64,000 nucleotides of DNA from Lactobacillaceae bacterium UBA5807 (GTDB lineage Bacteria; Bacillota; Bacilli; Lactobacillales; Lactobacillaceae): positions 76,782-140,781 of the forward strand of contig DIDF01000041.1 of NCBI GenBank assembly GCA_002418005.1, written 5' to 3'. Below the pieces are notes generated by a model. The model made no database searches, had not been told where the DNA came from, and saw only the letters and a program-made list of their open reading frames with translations. The translations under genes were made by a program, and so were the position numbers. Positions 46,499-55,138 of the stretch are shown here, piece after piece (within the stretch, counting starts at the first letter, position 1; every line of letters starts with the position of its first letter).

Positions 46499-47078
46499 AC
46501 AAAGGCCGGTCCGCCACCCAAATAATCCGTTACCAAAACAATGGTTAGCTGCAGAGCGCAGTAAACAATACGTTGCCAGCTACAAGCCATTCAACATGGT
46601 TGATGGTGAGGGTGTCCGTTGCAGTTTGTACGTTTCCGGTTGCTTGTTTAACTGCCCTGGCTGCTATAACAAGGCTGCTCAAAACTTTCACTATGGCAAA
46701 CCGTATAGCCAAGAACTGGAAGATCGAATAATCAAAGATATGTCAAACAGTTACGTTCAAGGATTGACTCTGCTTGGCGGCGAACCATTCTTGAATACTC
46801 AGGTTTGTTTAAAAATCTGTCGACGGGTTCGCAAAGAGTTCGGTCACACTAAAGATATTTGGTCCTGGTCGGGTTACACATGGGAAGAATTAATGAAAGA
46901 ATCATACGATAAGCTGCAGTTACTGAGTATGTTGGATATCTTGGTTGATGGCCGATTCTTAGAAGAAAAGAAGGATTTGACTTTGCAGTTTCGTGGCAGT
47001 TCAAATCAAAGAATCATTGATGTGCCCAAGTCCCTAAAGGCTAATAAGATCGTTATTTGGGATAAATTAGTTCACTAG
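46485..47078 (+). CDS. nrdG: Class III ribonucleotide reductase activase
   Basis: A radical-SAM activase of 197 residues that installs the glycyl radical on NrdD. The [4Fe-4S] site is C53-x3-C57-x2-C60 (SGCLFNCPGCYN), followed by LLGGEPFLNTQ (SAM-binding GGE). ATG 46485 has AGGTGA as RBS, inside the nrdD end. An N-terminal tail of about 30 residues precedes the core. sufC begins 10 bases downstream, which ties this Fe-S enzyme to an Fe-S scaffold operon. Confidence 0.95.
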   Translation: MERTRQRPVRHPNNPLPKQWLAAERSKQYVASYKPFNMVDGEGVRCSLYVSGCLFNCPGCYNKAAQNFHYGKPYSQELEDRIIKDMSNSYVQGLTLLGGEPFLNTQVCLKICRRVRKEFGHTKDIWSWSGYTWEELMKESYDKLQLLSMLDILVDGRFLEEKKDLTLQFRGSSNQRIIDVPKSLKANKIVIWDKLVH

Positions 47079-47088
47079 GAGATAAAAA

Positions 47089-47841
47089 ATGGCAGATCTC
47101 GAAATTAAAAATTTAAAAGTTGCTGTTGAAGATAAAACAATCTTAAACGGTGTCAATTTACACATTAAAGATGGAGAAGTTCATGCATTGATGGGTCCTA
47201 ACGGAACTGGTAAATCCACCCTGTCGGAAACTATTATGGGCAACCCTCGTTATACGATTACAGATGGCCAGATATTACTGAATGGCAAAGACATCACCAA
47301 GATGTCCGTTGATCAACGGGCACGGGCTGGTGTCTTTTTGGCCATGCAATATCCTCGAGAAGTTGCCGGGGTTTCCAATGCCAACTTTATTCATTCAGCA
47401 ATGAACGCCAGATCAAATGGTAAACCAGTTCCCGTTTTGAAGTTTCTCCAAGACCTGCAGCACAATATGAAATTCCTAGATATTCCTGACGAATACGCTG
47501 ATCGAGGGTTGAACGAAGACTTTTCCGGCGGTGAAAAGAAACGGAACGAAATTTTGCAAATGATGATGCTTAAACCTAGCATGGCAATTTTGGATGAAAT
47601 TGATTCTGGTCTGGATATTGACGCCTTAAAAGTTGTTGCCAAGGGAATTAACGCAATGCGTAGTGACAAGTTTAGCTGCCTAATGGTTACTCATTATCAG
47701 CGATTGCTGAATTATGTAGTTCCTGATTTTGTCCACGTCATGGTCGATGGCAAAATTGTTAAAGATGGCGGTCCGGAATTGGCAAAAGAACTTGAGAAAA
47801 CCGGATATGAAGGTTTTGAAAAAGAAGCAGAAAAGGGATGA
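47089..47841 (+). CDS. sufC: Fe-S cluster assembly ATPase SufC
   Basis: A 250-residue ABC ATPase subunit of the SufBCD scaffold. Walker A is GPNGTGKSTL, signature FSGGEKKRNEIL, Walker B MAILDEIDSGLDID. The SufC-specific MQYPREVAGVSNANFI and VTHYQRLLNYVVPDFVHVM segments are present. RBS AGGAG lies 10 bases after nrdG. It is followed by sufD after 6 bases. Confidence 0.96.
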   Translation: MADLEIKNLKVAVEDKTILNGVNLHIKDGEVHALMGPNGTGKSTLSETIMGNPRYTITDGQILLNGKDITKMSVDQRARAGVFLAMQYPREVAGVSNANFIHSAMNARSNGKPVPVLKFLQDLQHNMKFLDIPDEYADRGLNEDFSGGEKKRNEILQMMMLKPSMAILDEIDSGLDIDALKVVAKGINAMRSDKFSCLMVTHYQRLLNYVVPDFVHVMVDGKIVKDGGPELAKELEKTGYEGFEKEAEKG

Positions 47842-47847
47842 TTTAAC

Positions 47848-48978
47848 TTGGCTACAAGTCAATTAATTGATAAAAATGCAATTTTGAAATCATCTTTTCC
47901 AAAGTATCTTGGGATACACTACTTAACTGAACGTTATGAATGGACGACAAGTCAGCTGGCTGAATGGAACTGGCGGGCTAATAACAATGTGCTTGACCAA
48001 ATTAATAAGGTTGGTGGGAGTGTTCGTCGCTTTAACGCGCGCACTCTTAATTCCATAGAACAAAATAAAATTAACACGGTAATTTATGATAATCAGCAAA
48101 ATCGATATGTTTTGCAGCATTTTCAAAAACCGCAAACCGGAATTGTTGTTTCCGTTCCAGATAACGTTTCAATTAAAGAGCCACTTGATCTTGACCTTTT
48201 GCTCAATAGCAAAGTACCGACTGCTTTCACTTTTGTTTTGAATTTAGGAAATAATAGCAGTCTAAAAATTAAGCAATATTTTCATATTTCCGGTGACCAG
48301 AAAAATACCAGTATTATTTTCGCTGGTAAACAGGGTGATGACAGTCATTTAAAAATCAATACATGTGTTATTAGTGATCATTCAATAGACTTAGCTATGT
48401 TTGGTGAGTTTGATTCCGGAAACGATTCTCAGTGTGATTGGTCTTTGGAACCCAATTCAAAGGGCAATCTGCTTGGTGATGTTTCAATTAATCTTCGAAA
48501 TCCAGGTAGTTTTGGTAATCTAAATACATTGCGAATTGGTTCCGGAAATGATCAAGTCGGATTTCAAGGGGCAGTTAAACACTATGGCGAAAATACCACC
48601 AGTCGAATCAATATGCGGGGAGTTTTGTTTGATTCTTCTAAAATTAACTTCACTAGTATTGGTCAAATTATTCATGGGGCAGCCGGAGCCGATGCTGAGC
48701 AGCAAAGCCGTCTAATGACAGTTGGTCAGCATACTAAAGGAACTGTTAATCCTTTGTTGCTAATTGACGAAAATGATGTTCAGGCTGGTCATGCTGCCAG
48801 TGTTGGCCAATATGACGAGGATGATCTTTACTATCTGTTAAGCCGAGGCATAACTATGGAACAAGCAAAGAAAATTCTAGTCAGCAATTTTATTTCCCCA
48901 GTATTTAAACCCTTAGATAAGAAAAGTCAAAAACTAATCACCAATTATCTTGAAGGAAGTATTAATGGAGGCCTGTAA
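47848..48978 (+). CDS. sufD: Fe-S cluster assembly protein SufD
   Basis: A 376-residue scaffold subunit pairing with SufB. The beta-helix core contains MRGVLFDSSKINFTSIGQIIHGAAGADAEQQSRLM. GHAASVGQYDEDDLYYLLSRGITMEQAKKILVSNFISPVF is the conserved C-terminal block with the His that matches the functional His of SufD. The start is TTG 47848 (RBS AAAGGGATG). sufB begins at the base after the stop. No sufS or sufU lies between sufD and sufB, unlike the usual Firmicute sufCDSUB order. Confidence 0.92.
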   Translation: MATSQLIDKNAILKSSFPKYLGIHYLTERYEWTTSQLAEWNWRANNNVLDQINKVGGSVRRFNARTLNSIEQNKINTVIYDNQQNRYVLQHFQKPQTGIVVSVPDNVSIKEPLDLDLLLNSKVPTAFTFVLNLGNNSSLKIKQYFHISGDQKNTSIIFAGKQGDDSHLKINTCVISDHSIDLAMFGEFDSGNDSQCDWSLEPNSKGNLLGDVSINLRNPGSFGNLNTLRIGSGNDQVGFQGAVKHYGENTTSRINMRGVLFDSSKINFTSIGQIIHGAAGADAEQQSRLMTVGQHTKGTVNPLLLIDENDVQAGHAASVGQYDEDDLYYLLSRGITMEQAKKILVSNFISPVFKPLDKKSQKLITNYLEGSINGGL

Positions 48979-50388
48979 ATGACAAAAGAGCAGATTCCAT
49001 TAAAAGAAAATGATGTTAATAACGAACGGGGTTCGATGGACAAGGTTGAACCGGTATTCTCAACTGGTGTTGGGATCAGTGAGGCTACTATCAAGGAAAT
49101 ATCTAAGGCCAAAAATGAGCCTGAGTGGATGTTGGATCTTCGCTTGAAGGCGTACCGAAAATATCTCACTATGCCGATGCTTGATTTTGGTCCCGATCTT
49201 TCGGCTCTTAACTTGGATAAAATAAAATATTTTCAGCGAGCCACCGATCACATCGCCAGAAAATGGTCGGATGTTCCGGATACAATTAAGCAAACCTTTG
49301 AGCGAATTGGGGTTCCCAAAGCTGAGCGGCAATATTTAGCAGGTTCATCTGCTCAGTATGAATCCGAAGCCGTATATAGCAATCTCAAGCATGATTTGGA
49401 ATCCAGAGGAATTATTTTTATGGATACCGATTCTGCTTTGCGACTTCATCCAGACTTGGTAAAGGAATATTTTGGTAAGTTAATCAGTTATTCTGATAAT
49501 AAGTTTGCGGCTTTGAATACTGCCGTTTGGTCAGGCGGGACTTTTCTTTATGTTCCCAAAGGCGTTCATGCTGATGTCCCAATTCAAAGCTACTTTCGAA
49601 TTAATGCCGGGCGAACCGGTCAATTTGAACGAACCTTGATCATTGTTGATGAAGGCGGCAGCGTAAATTATGTTGAAGGTTGTACGGCGCCAAATTATTC
49701 CGAAGACAGTCTGCATGCAGCGGTGGTTGAAGTCTTTGTCAAAAAAGATGCCTATTGTCGCTACACCACTATTCAAAACTGGTCGACCAATGTTTATAGT
49801 TTGGAAACCAAGCGGGCTTCGGCCGGAGAGAACGCCACAATGGAATGGGTGGACGGCAATCTGGGAGCTAAAATTACTATGAAATATCCCAGTGTTTATC
49901 TTGTTGGGCGCGGAGCTACCGGAACAATGCTGTCAATTGCTGCAGCTGGTGCTGGAATGCACCAGGATACCGGTGCCAAAATGATTCATATGGCTCCAGA
50001 TACCCATAGCCAAATTGTTTCAAAATCAATTTGCCATGATGGTGGTCGAGCCGATTACCGTGGTTTGATCAAGTACACTAAAGACGCTCATCATGCTCAT
50101 TCCCACGTTGAATGTGACACGATTTTGATGGACAAAAAGAGTGGTAGTGATACCTTTCCTGTTAATGATATTGAAACTAGTGATGGCACGATTGAGCACG
50201 AAGCCAGAGTTTCAAAAGTTTCCGAAGAACAGCTATATTATTTGGAAAGTCGCGGACTGAGCGAGTCGGCCGCAACTCAGTTAATCATAATGGGTTTTCT
50301 TGAACCATTTACCAAACAGCTGCCAATGGAGTATGCGGTTGAATTGAACCGACTAATCAAATTTCAGATGCAGGGAAGTATTGGCTAA
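48979..50388 (+). CDS. sufB: Fe-S cluster assembly protein SufB
   Basis: A 469-residue main scaffold of the SUF system. VWSGGTFLYVPKGVHADVPIQSYFRINAGRTGQFERTLIIVDEGGSVNYVEGCTAP is the classical SufB core. SHVECDTILMD carries the Cys equivalent to the cluster-assembly Cys of other SufB proteins, and HEARVSKVSEEQLYYLESRGLSESAATQLIIMGF the C-terminal block. It is the last gene of the six-gene operon, followed by a terminator. Confidence 0.96.
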   Translation: MTKEQIPLKENDVNNERGSMDKVEPVFSTGVGISEATIKEISKAKNEPEWMLDLRLKAYRKYLTMPMLDFGPDLSALNLDKIKYFQRATDHIARKWSDVPDTIKQTFERIGVPKAERQYLAGSSAQYESEAVYSNLKHDLESRGIIFMDTDSALRLHPDLVKEYFGKLISYSDNKFAALNTAVWSGGTFLYVPKGVHADVPIQSYFRINAGRTGQFERTLIIVDEGGSVNYVEGCTAPNYSEDSLHAAVVEVFVKKDAYCRYTTIQNWSTNVYSLETKRASAGENATMEWVDGNLGAKITMKYPSVYLVGRGATGTMLSIAAAGAGMHQDTGAKMIHMAPDTHSQIVSKSICHDGGRADYRGLIKYTKDAHHAHSHVECDTILMDKKSGSDTFPVNDIETSDGTIEHEARVSKVSEEQLYYLESRGLSESAATQLIIMGFLEPFTKQLPMEYAVELNRLIKFQMQGSIG

Positions 50389-50432
50389 TTAAACGCCTTT
50401 AATGAAATTTAAGAATACCTAATTAAATGGGC

Positions 50433-50477
50433 TCCTTCTTTCAGACAGTTAAATTTCTGAAAGAAGGATTTTCTTTT
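50433..50477 (+). terminator. Terminator of the nrd-suf operon
   Basis: TCCTTCTTTCAGA (50433-50445) pairs perfectly with TCTGAAAGAAGGA (50456-50468), then TTTTCTTTT. Confidence 0.9.
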
Positions 50478-50506
50478 GTGAAAAAAATTAGTTATAATAG
50501 TGGCAT

Positions 50507-50520
50507 TCAAAGCGCTTTCA
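50507..50520 (+). promoter_or_regulatory. cre-like site 1 upstream of the GPH transporter remnant
   Basis: TCAAAGCGCTTTCA differs from the palindromic cre by one base. It lies just after a TATAAT (50493-50498), a repressing position for CcpA. Confidence 0.65.
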
Positions 50521-50580
50521 GTAACAATAATTTATGGTAAATTTTTAGTTTCTTTTACTAAAGATTTGTTGAACATTTAC

Positions 50581-50594
50581 TGAAAGCGATTACA
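50581..50594 (+). promoter_or_regulatory. cre site 2
   Basis: TGAAAGCGATTACA fits TGWNANCGNTNWCA at every position, in the leader of the transporter gene. Confidence 0.8.
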
Positions 50595-50655
50595 ATAATA
50601 GTTAGTTTCATTGCTTCTTTTATTTTTATTTTATTCTATTAGGAGGCTTTTTCGT

Positions 50656-51285
50656 ATGGATGCTTCGAATCACAGCGAGAGTACTGGCCGAAAGATCACT
50701 TCGAGATTATCTTATTCTTTAGGTGCCTTTGGTCATGATATGTTCTACGCAACGCTCTCGACGTATTTTATTATGTTTGTAACTTCTCATTTGTTTGATA
50801 AGAGTAGTGGAGCTACTGGCGATAAGATGATTGCTTCTATCACCCTTATCATTATGATTTTACGGTTCGTTGAATTAGTTATTGATCCATTTATTGGTAA
50901 CGCGATTGATAATACCCGCAGTCGATGGGGTCACTTTAAGCCTTGGATCCTCATTGGTGGAACAATTGGTGGAATTGCTTTGACTATTCTTTTCACCAAT
51001 ATGGGCGGATTGAATAAATCCAATCCAGCACTTTATTTAATATTATTTGCCATTATTTATATCACTATGGATATCTTCTATTCTTTTAAGGATGTCGGAT
51101 TCTGGTCAATGATTCCAGCTATTTCCTTTGACTCAAAGGAACGTGAAACGACTGCAACGTTTGCCAGAGTTGGTTCAAATATTGGGGCCAACATTGTCGG
51201 GGTTATTGTTACTCCACTGGTTGTATTCTTCTCTGTTAATGCCAACGATGGCTGTTCCCCGGTCATGGACACAGCCCATTCCTAA
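50656..51285 (+). pseudogene. GPH-family sugar:cation symporter, 3'-truncated
   Basis: ATG 50656 follows AGGAGG. About 196 residues match the glycoside-pentoside-hexuronide family: [59 protein letters not shown] and [24 protein letters not shown]. Family members have about 450-500 residues, so more than half is missing. From about 51241 the frame runs into sequence antisense to the next gene and ends as [12 protein letters not shown]. Two cre sites upstream imply it once was a catabolite-repressed sugar transporter, perhaps for the araBD pathway at 55-57 kb. It should be non-functional. Confidence 0.85.
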
Positions 51286-51786
51286 TGGTGTTTCGATATG
51301 AGTCCCAAATGGGACGTTCATCGGTGCGGCAACAATAATATAACCGTCGGCATCTTTACCGTTATGATTGGTTGTTCCATCAGCAAAAGCTGCGCCAGAA
51401 TAATATGTCCATTTATTACCGTTTAAAAATTCTACTCCATCTGCCTGCATCTGAGCAGCAGTGACGCTAGCTCCGGTAGATTTGTCAGAAGCCTGGCTCG
51501 AGTTGGAACTTGAAGGCTTTTGGGCAGGCTTAGATTGATCTTTACTTGAATTATTGGACTCATTTTGGATCTGAGTAGTTTTTGGAGCTTGAGTTAAAAC
51601 CGTGAAATGGGGATCCATAAAATTTGTTTTTGTACCAACTTTGGAGCTGATTTTTCCAATGCTATATGCATTTTGAGAAATTGGTTCTCCTGGCCTGGCA
51701 GAACGGGCATTAACCGTTGTTCCTGCTCCCATGAAGCTTAAAACAACTGCAGCAATTGACAATGAAAATAGACTCTTTTTTGACAT
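51175..51786 (-). pseudogene. Secreted protein with 3D-type domain, C-terminally truncated
   Basis: ATG 51786 has AAGGTGG as RBS. The signal peptide is KKSLFSLSIAAVVLSFMGAGTTVNA. A Ser/Gln/Lys-rich linker (about 75-115) leads to a domain reading [56 protein letters not shown]. This is like the 3D (three-Asp) domains of lactobacillar exported proteins with cell-wall roles. After the codons for GTAIVG (about 51241-51252) the frame continues into antisense sequence of the transporter fragment ([13 protein letters not shown]), so the true C-terminus with the last conserved Asp residues is lost. Confidence 0.8.
51241..51252. other. Junction joining two truncated genes
   Basis: GCCAACGATGGC is where plus-strand GPH homology ends and minus-strand 3D-domain homology ends. 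Both genes lose their 3' parts here, as expected from one deletion between two convergent genes. Confidence 0.75.
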
Positions 51787-51872
51787 AATAACCACCTTAA
51801 ATGAATAGCTGTAACAAGACAATAATGAGTGACCATAGAGTCGAGAGGTTTTATAATCGATCACGCTGCTTC

Positions 51873-51900
51873 ATATTATCAAATCGTCCCAAGACGTCAA
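51873..51900 (-). promoter_or_regulatory. Promoter of the truncated 3D-domain gene
   Basis: On the minus strand TTGACG and TAATAT are separated by 16 bases. Confidence 0.65.
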
Positions 51901-52155
51901 CTCGAAAGTTGATTGTGACAATTTTATTACATTAATTAGAGTTGTCATGTGGGAAGTCAGGCCGAGTTGTTACAAACAGATTAATTTTTGAAATTACTTT
52001 TTAGTGGTACAGCCCATAATATTTGTATTGTTCAGTTCTTGTATTATACGAAATGGGAAAAATAGCGAATTAATACAAGTTTTTTCTTGTGAAGTGGGTG
52101 TCAATAACGATACTCAAATATTGTTAGTTAAAATATAAACCAATGCTTAAGCAAT

Positions 52156-52215
52156 CAAAAAAATCAGTTTAAAAGGGTATTCAATTCTGAAAGCTGAATG
52201 CCATTTTAGACTGAT
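52156..52215 (-). terminator. Long hairpin, distal terminator of the MFS gene
   Basis: ATCAGTTTAAAAGGGTATTCA (52163-52183) pairs with TGAATGCCATTTTAGACTGAT (52195-52215) with few mismatches. On the minus strand it ends in T7. Confidence 0.75.
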
Positions 52216-52228
52216 TAAAGTTTGAAAT

Positions 52229-52270
52229 TAAAAAGTAATCTTGAGAGAGTCTTATTTCTCTTCATTACTT
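52229..52270 (-). terminator. Proximal terminator of the MFS gene
   Basis: AAGTAAT-CTT-GAGAGA pairs with TCTCTT-C-ATTACTT. On the minus strand it is followed by TTTTTAATTT. Confidence 0.75.
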
Positions 52271-52309
52271 AAAGGTCTCTTTACGAAAGATGTGATGCTA
52301 TTAATGAAT

Positions 52310-53506
52310 TTAATTGTTGACTGTTTGTTTGTGAGAAGCTGGCAAAAAATTAATTAAGACAACAATTATAAACAATAAGAGAAGGACATAACCTCCATGT
52401 TTGAAAATATTTATCGTCGATGTTCCACCCAAAACTAGCATTGATGCAGCAAATGGGGCTAAGAAATTGGCTAAGTTATTGGAAATCATCATAATTTTAG
52501 TAACATTATCGGAATTTGCTGTACTCGTTGCATTAGCTGCGGTTCCAAAACAGTAAGGAACAAAGAAGCCAAAGCTAATTCCAATTACGAAACATGCTAT
52601 GCTGGCAACAATCATGTTTGGAATTAATGCCAGTAACAGATAAGCAACTGCCATTAATGCTACAGAAATACTCAAAGTATTGTAATGAAATTTTTCAAAT
52701 ACTTTGTTGTAGATTACTCCAGCAATGATGATTGCTAAACTGATCAAACCAATTAATAATCCACTAGCAACAGCAGTTCCAACTTTGTTTTCAATCAGAT
52801 AACTTGGCATTTTGATAATACTTATCATGTAAGATGTCATCAGGATAAAAGTAGCAATTGCACTGCCTGTCACTACCCAAAAGTCAGTTTTCTTTACAAC
52901 GTTGTTTGACTGGTTTTCTTTAAAACCAGATAAGGGAATATCTGGAACAAAACGATGGTAATCAAGTAAAATCAAAATTGAAACTAAGTAAATTGCAAAG
53001 GTTGCTCGCCAATTAAGCAAAAGTAACAAAGAAACTAAAAGTGAACCGACCAGAGCCCCGATTCCTTGGAAGGCATTTTCCCAACCAAGTAAATTAGACT
53101 GCTCTTTACCTGAATACGAAATTGTAATCAAGCTGACAGCTAACGAATTATAAGTTCCTATTCCGGCTCCAAGCAAAAACCTAGAAAGTAACAAAATCCA
53201 AATGTTTGAAGCTAACAAAGATAGTACAGTTGAAATAATTACAAGCCATAACCCTAATTCAACTGTTTTTTTAGTACCAACTTTTCTAACAATCCAGCTG
53301 CTGATGATAATGAAAATAGCCATTGCGAACGAAGGGATTGCAGAAACTTGCTCAATGATACTCTCAGGAACATTTGGATAATCCTTTGCTATGGCGGGGA
53401 GTGCAGGAGAAACAATCCCCGCCATAGTTAGCAGGGAAAGTAGTAAGATTCCAACAGACATTGACGTAAATGTCTTGTGATTTTGAGATGTATTTTCTTT
53501 TTGCAT
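52310..53506 (-). CDS. MFS transporter
   Basis: A 398-residue membrane protein of the major facilitator superfamily. VSPALPAIAKDYPNVPESIIEQVSAIPSFAMAIFIIISSWIVRKVGTKKTVELG is the TM1-TM2 region with a weak motif A, and LSRFLLGAGIGTYNSLAVSLI the TM4 region. It is lower in GC than most neighbours. RBS GAGGGG. It lies 55 bases downstream of a VOC gene on the same strand. Exporter or importer role and substrate are unknown. Confidence 0.8.
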   Translation of the reverse strand: MQKENTSQNHKTFTSMSVGILLLSLLTMAGIVSPALPAIAKDYPNVPESIIEQVSAIPSFAMAIFIIISSWIVRKVGTKKTVELGLWLVIISTVLSLLASNIWILLLSRFLLGAGIGTYNSLAVSLITISYSGKEQSNLLGWENAFQGIGALVGSLLVSLLLLLNWRATFAIYLVSILILLDYHRFVPDIPLSGFKENQSNNVVKKTDFWVVTGSAIATFILMTSYMISIIKMPSYLIENKVGTAVASGLLIGLISLAIIIAGVIYNKVFEKFHYNTLSISVALMAVAYLLLALIPNMIVASIACFVIGISFGFFVPYCFGTAANATSTANSDNVTKIMMISNNLANFLAPFAASMLVLGGTSTINIFKHGGYVLLLLFIIVVLINFLPASHKQTVNN

Positions 53507-53561
53507 ACTAAAATTTCCCCTCTTCGATTAAAAGCAAAAGTCCGCAAAAATTTTTATTAAA

Positions 53562-53957
53562 TTATAGTATTTGACAAAATTCGATTTTTTCGTGGTTTGG
53601 ACCATAAATATTAAAGTATTTTATTCCATTTTTCCAAAAAGTTGGAATTGTCTGGATTTCTTTATCTACGAGGTTTAGCCCAGCTTCTTTAGCATCACTG
53701 AAGGCCTTTTCGATATCCGGAGTATTAAGAGAAATATGATTAATCGCTCCATCTTCTTTAGCGGTTGGATCGCCATCCCAGGTTTCAATCGTTAAATTTC
53801 CTAAACGCATAAAAGCATCGTTCTTGGAGTCGTTGTCAAACTTGAAAAGCCCGGCTTTTTTAAATCCCAAAGACTCGTAAAACTTCATCGTGCCTTCTAC
53901 ATCGTTTGTTGGAATTCCAACGTGTTGTAAACCAGTTACATCATCCTGGATTGCCAT
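53562..53957 (-). CDS. VOC-family (glyoxalase/bleomycin-resistance-like) protein
   Basis: A 131-residue two-module VOC protein. LQHVGIPTNDVEGTMKFYESLGFKKAG begins the first module with a metal His. INHISLNTPDIEKAFSDAKEAGLN is the second, with another His, and the final GPNHEKIEFCQIL carries the terminal Glu. This fits a metal-dependent lyase, dioxygenase or isomerase, but the substrate is not apparent. RBS AAGGGTGG. It probably forms an operon with the MFS gene 55 bases on. Confidence 0.83.
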   Translation of the reverse strand: MAIQDDVTGLQHVGIPTNDVEGTMKFYESLGFKKAGLFKFDNDSKNDAFMRLGNLTIETWDGDPTAKEDGAINHISLNTPDIEKAFSDAKEAGLNLVDKEIQTIPTFWKNGIKYFNIYGPNHEKIEFCQIL

Positions 53958-54385
53958 AACGTACCACCCTTTCTTTCTCTAAAACTGACAATAAGTTGGC
54001 AAACTAAGTGAGAAACTAAACACTTACTTTTCCACCTCCATTTTACCAAAACAATTAACCTTGTGAATAAAGAATTATTAAAAGATAAGATATTTATGCA
54101 TGAAACGTGGTTCTTTTTATTATTAATTATTAATGTTTTTTTAAAAAATCAATTTTTATTCATAATTGGTAATGAGAATAGACACATTTATATTCTGATG
54201 TTTATGATGATTTACATTCAAACTATTTGATCTTGGATAACCATTTCACATTTCTTGGTTTTACTAGAATTAAGGATTCATCGGTTAAGAGTCTAAAAGA
54301 ATTATAATCAAAAATTGATTATAATTAAGATATTAAAATAACAAATTTTATTGTAAGCAATCAGCAAAATGAAGGAGGTAAGAAC
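53958..54385. other. AT-rich gene-free region with an operator-like palindrome
   Basis: No open frame or recognised RNA between the divergent VOC gene and the orphan gene at 54386. The one clear element is the palindrome at 54300-54326. A TTTTTTTAAAAAATC stretch (54133-54149) is simple AT-rich sequence. Confidence 0.4.
54300..54326 (+). promoter_or_regulatory. Perfect 11-bp palindrome before the orphan gene
   Basis: AATTATAATCA and TGATTATAATT flank AAAAT. Each arm contains TATAAT, so the palindrome overlaps a likely -10 region and is a candidate operator. Confidence 0.55.
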
Positions 54386-55036
54386 TTGCCAAAACAAGGG
54401 AAATACGCTAAATCTTCTCGTATCAAGCAGATAAAACAAATCAGAAAAAGAGCCCATAAGCAAAATGGGGCTGTTATTAGTGACGATGAGCTAGAAAATT
54501 TTATATTAGTTAGATTTGGTCTTACGTCCAAAAAGAACCTTCCATTATCTGTAAAGGAATCAATTCAACGTTTATTGATTGAAATAGTTAATCAAGGTAA
54601 AAATTACAAAATATGGGATCTAACCTCAATGATAAGAAATGTTTTAAAAAAAATAGGCATTAGAGCGCCCTGGCAATTTTACCGACAGATTAGTGAAAAT
54701 TGGCAAACTTTACAGCTTTTTATACTAAAAGAGGTTCCAGTAGTACCTTTAAAGAAGCGGATTATTGTCAAAGAGGAATTATCATCGTCTGAATTTGATA
54801 ATTTGGTTGCTGATCAACTTGCAGCCAATGTTTTACTGACAACGTTGGGCAATGATTCTCATTTACTTTCAAGTCTTAACCCCCAACAAGTTGGGCAGAT
54901 GAAACTCAGTCTGCTTAACGAAAATAAAATTAATTGGGACAGAGTTGCTAGTGCTTTTGATCCAATTCCTTTTGATGTTTCATCTGCCCCAGATGAGGCA
55001 ACAAAGGAGTGGTTACAAGAACTTATTTCTAATTGA
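54386..55036 (+). CDS. Orphan protein of unknown function
   Basis: A 216-residue protein starting at TTG 54386 behind a perfect AAGGAGG RBS. The first 30 residues are very basic (KQGKYAKSSRIKQIKQIRKRAHKQ) and could bind nucleic acid or a membrane surface. The middle (about 55-120) looks helical, with PWQFYRQISENWQTLQLFI. The C-terminal third is acidic (DPIPFDVSSAPDEATKEWLQELI). No domain was recognised, and there is no signal peptide or membrane helix. It is AT-rich and stands alone between the VOC/MFS pair and araB, so it may be an acquired gene. Confidence 0.7.
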   Translation: MPKQGKYAKSSRIKQIKQIRKRAHKQNGAVISDDELENFILVRFGLTSKKNLPLSVKESIQRLLIEIVNQGKNYKIWDLTSMIRNVLKKIGIRAPWQFYRQISENWQTLQLFILKEVPVVPLKKRIIVKEELSSSEFDNLVADQLAANVLLTTLGNDSHLLSSLNPQQVGQMKLSLLNENKINWDRVASAFDPIPFDVSSAPDEATKEWLQELISN

Positions 55037-55061
55037 TTTATTCAATAAATACCAAAAACAA

Positions 55062-55090
55062 TTGATTTATCCGGACTAATAAATTAGAAT
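55062..55090 (+). promoter_or_regulatory. Promoter of araBD
   Basis: TTGATT (55062-55067) and TAGAAT (55085-55090), 17-base spacer. Confidence 0.72.
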
Positions 55091-55103
55091 GAAAACGTAA
55101 ACA
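55090..55103 (+). promoter_or_regulatory. cre site at araB
   Basis: TGAAAACGTAAACA fits WTGNAANCGNWNNCW and overlaps the last base of the -10, where CcpA would block transcription. Confidence 0.8.
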
Positions 55104-55138
55104 TATATTAGATTTAAGTGATTGTGGAGGTCAAACCG

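Larger units (their letters stand above)
51901..52309. other. Gene-free stretch with two minus-strand terminators
   Basis: No open frame or RNA gene was recognised between 51901 and about 52155. Beyond that lie the two hairpins described below. TATTAT and similar AT-rich elements at 52036-52045 could be promoter parts but no gene follows. Confidence 0.4.
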
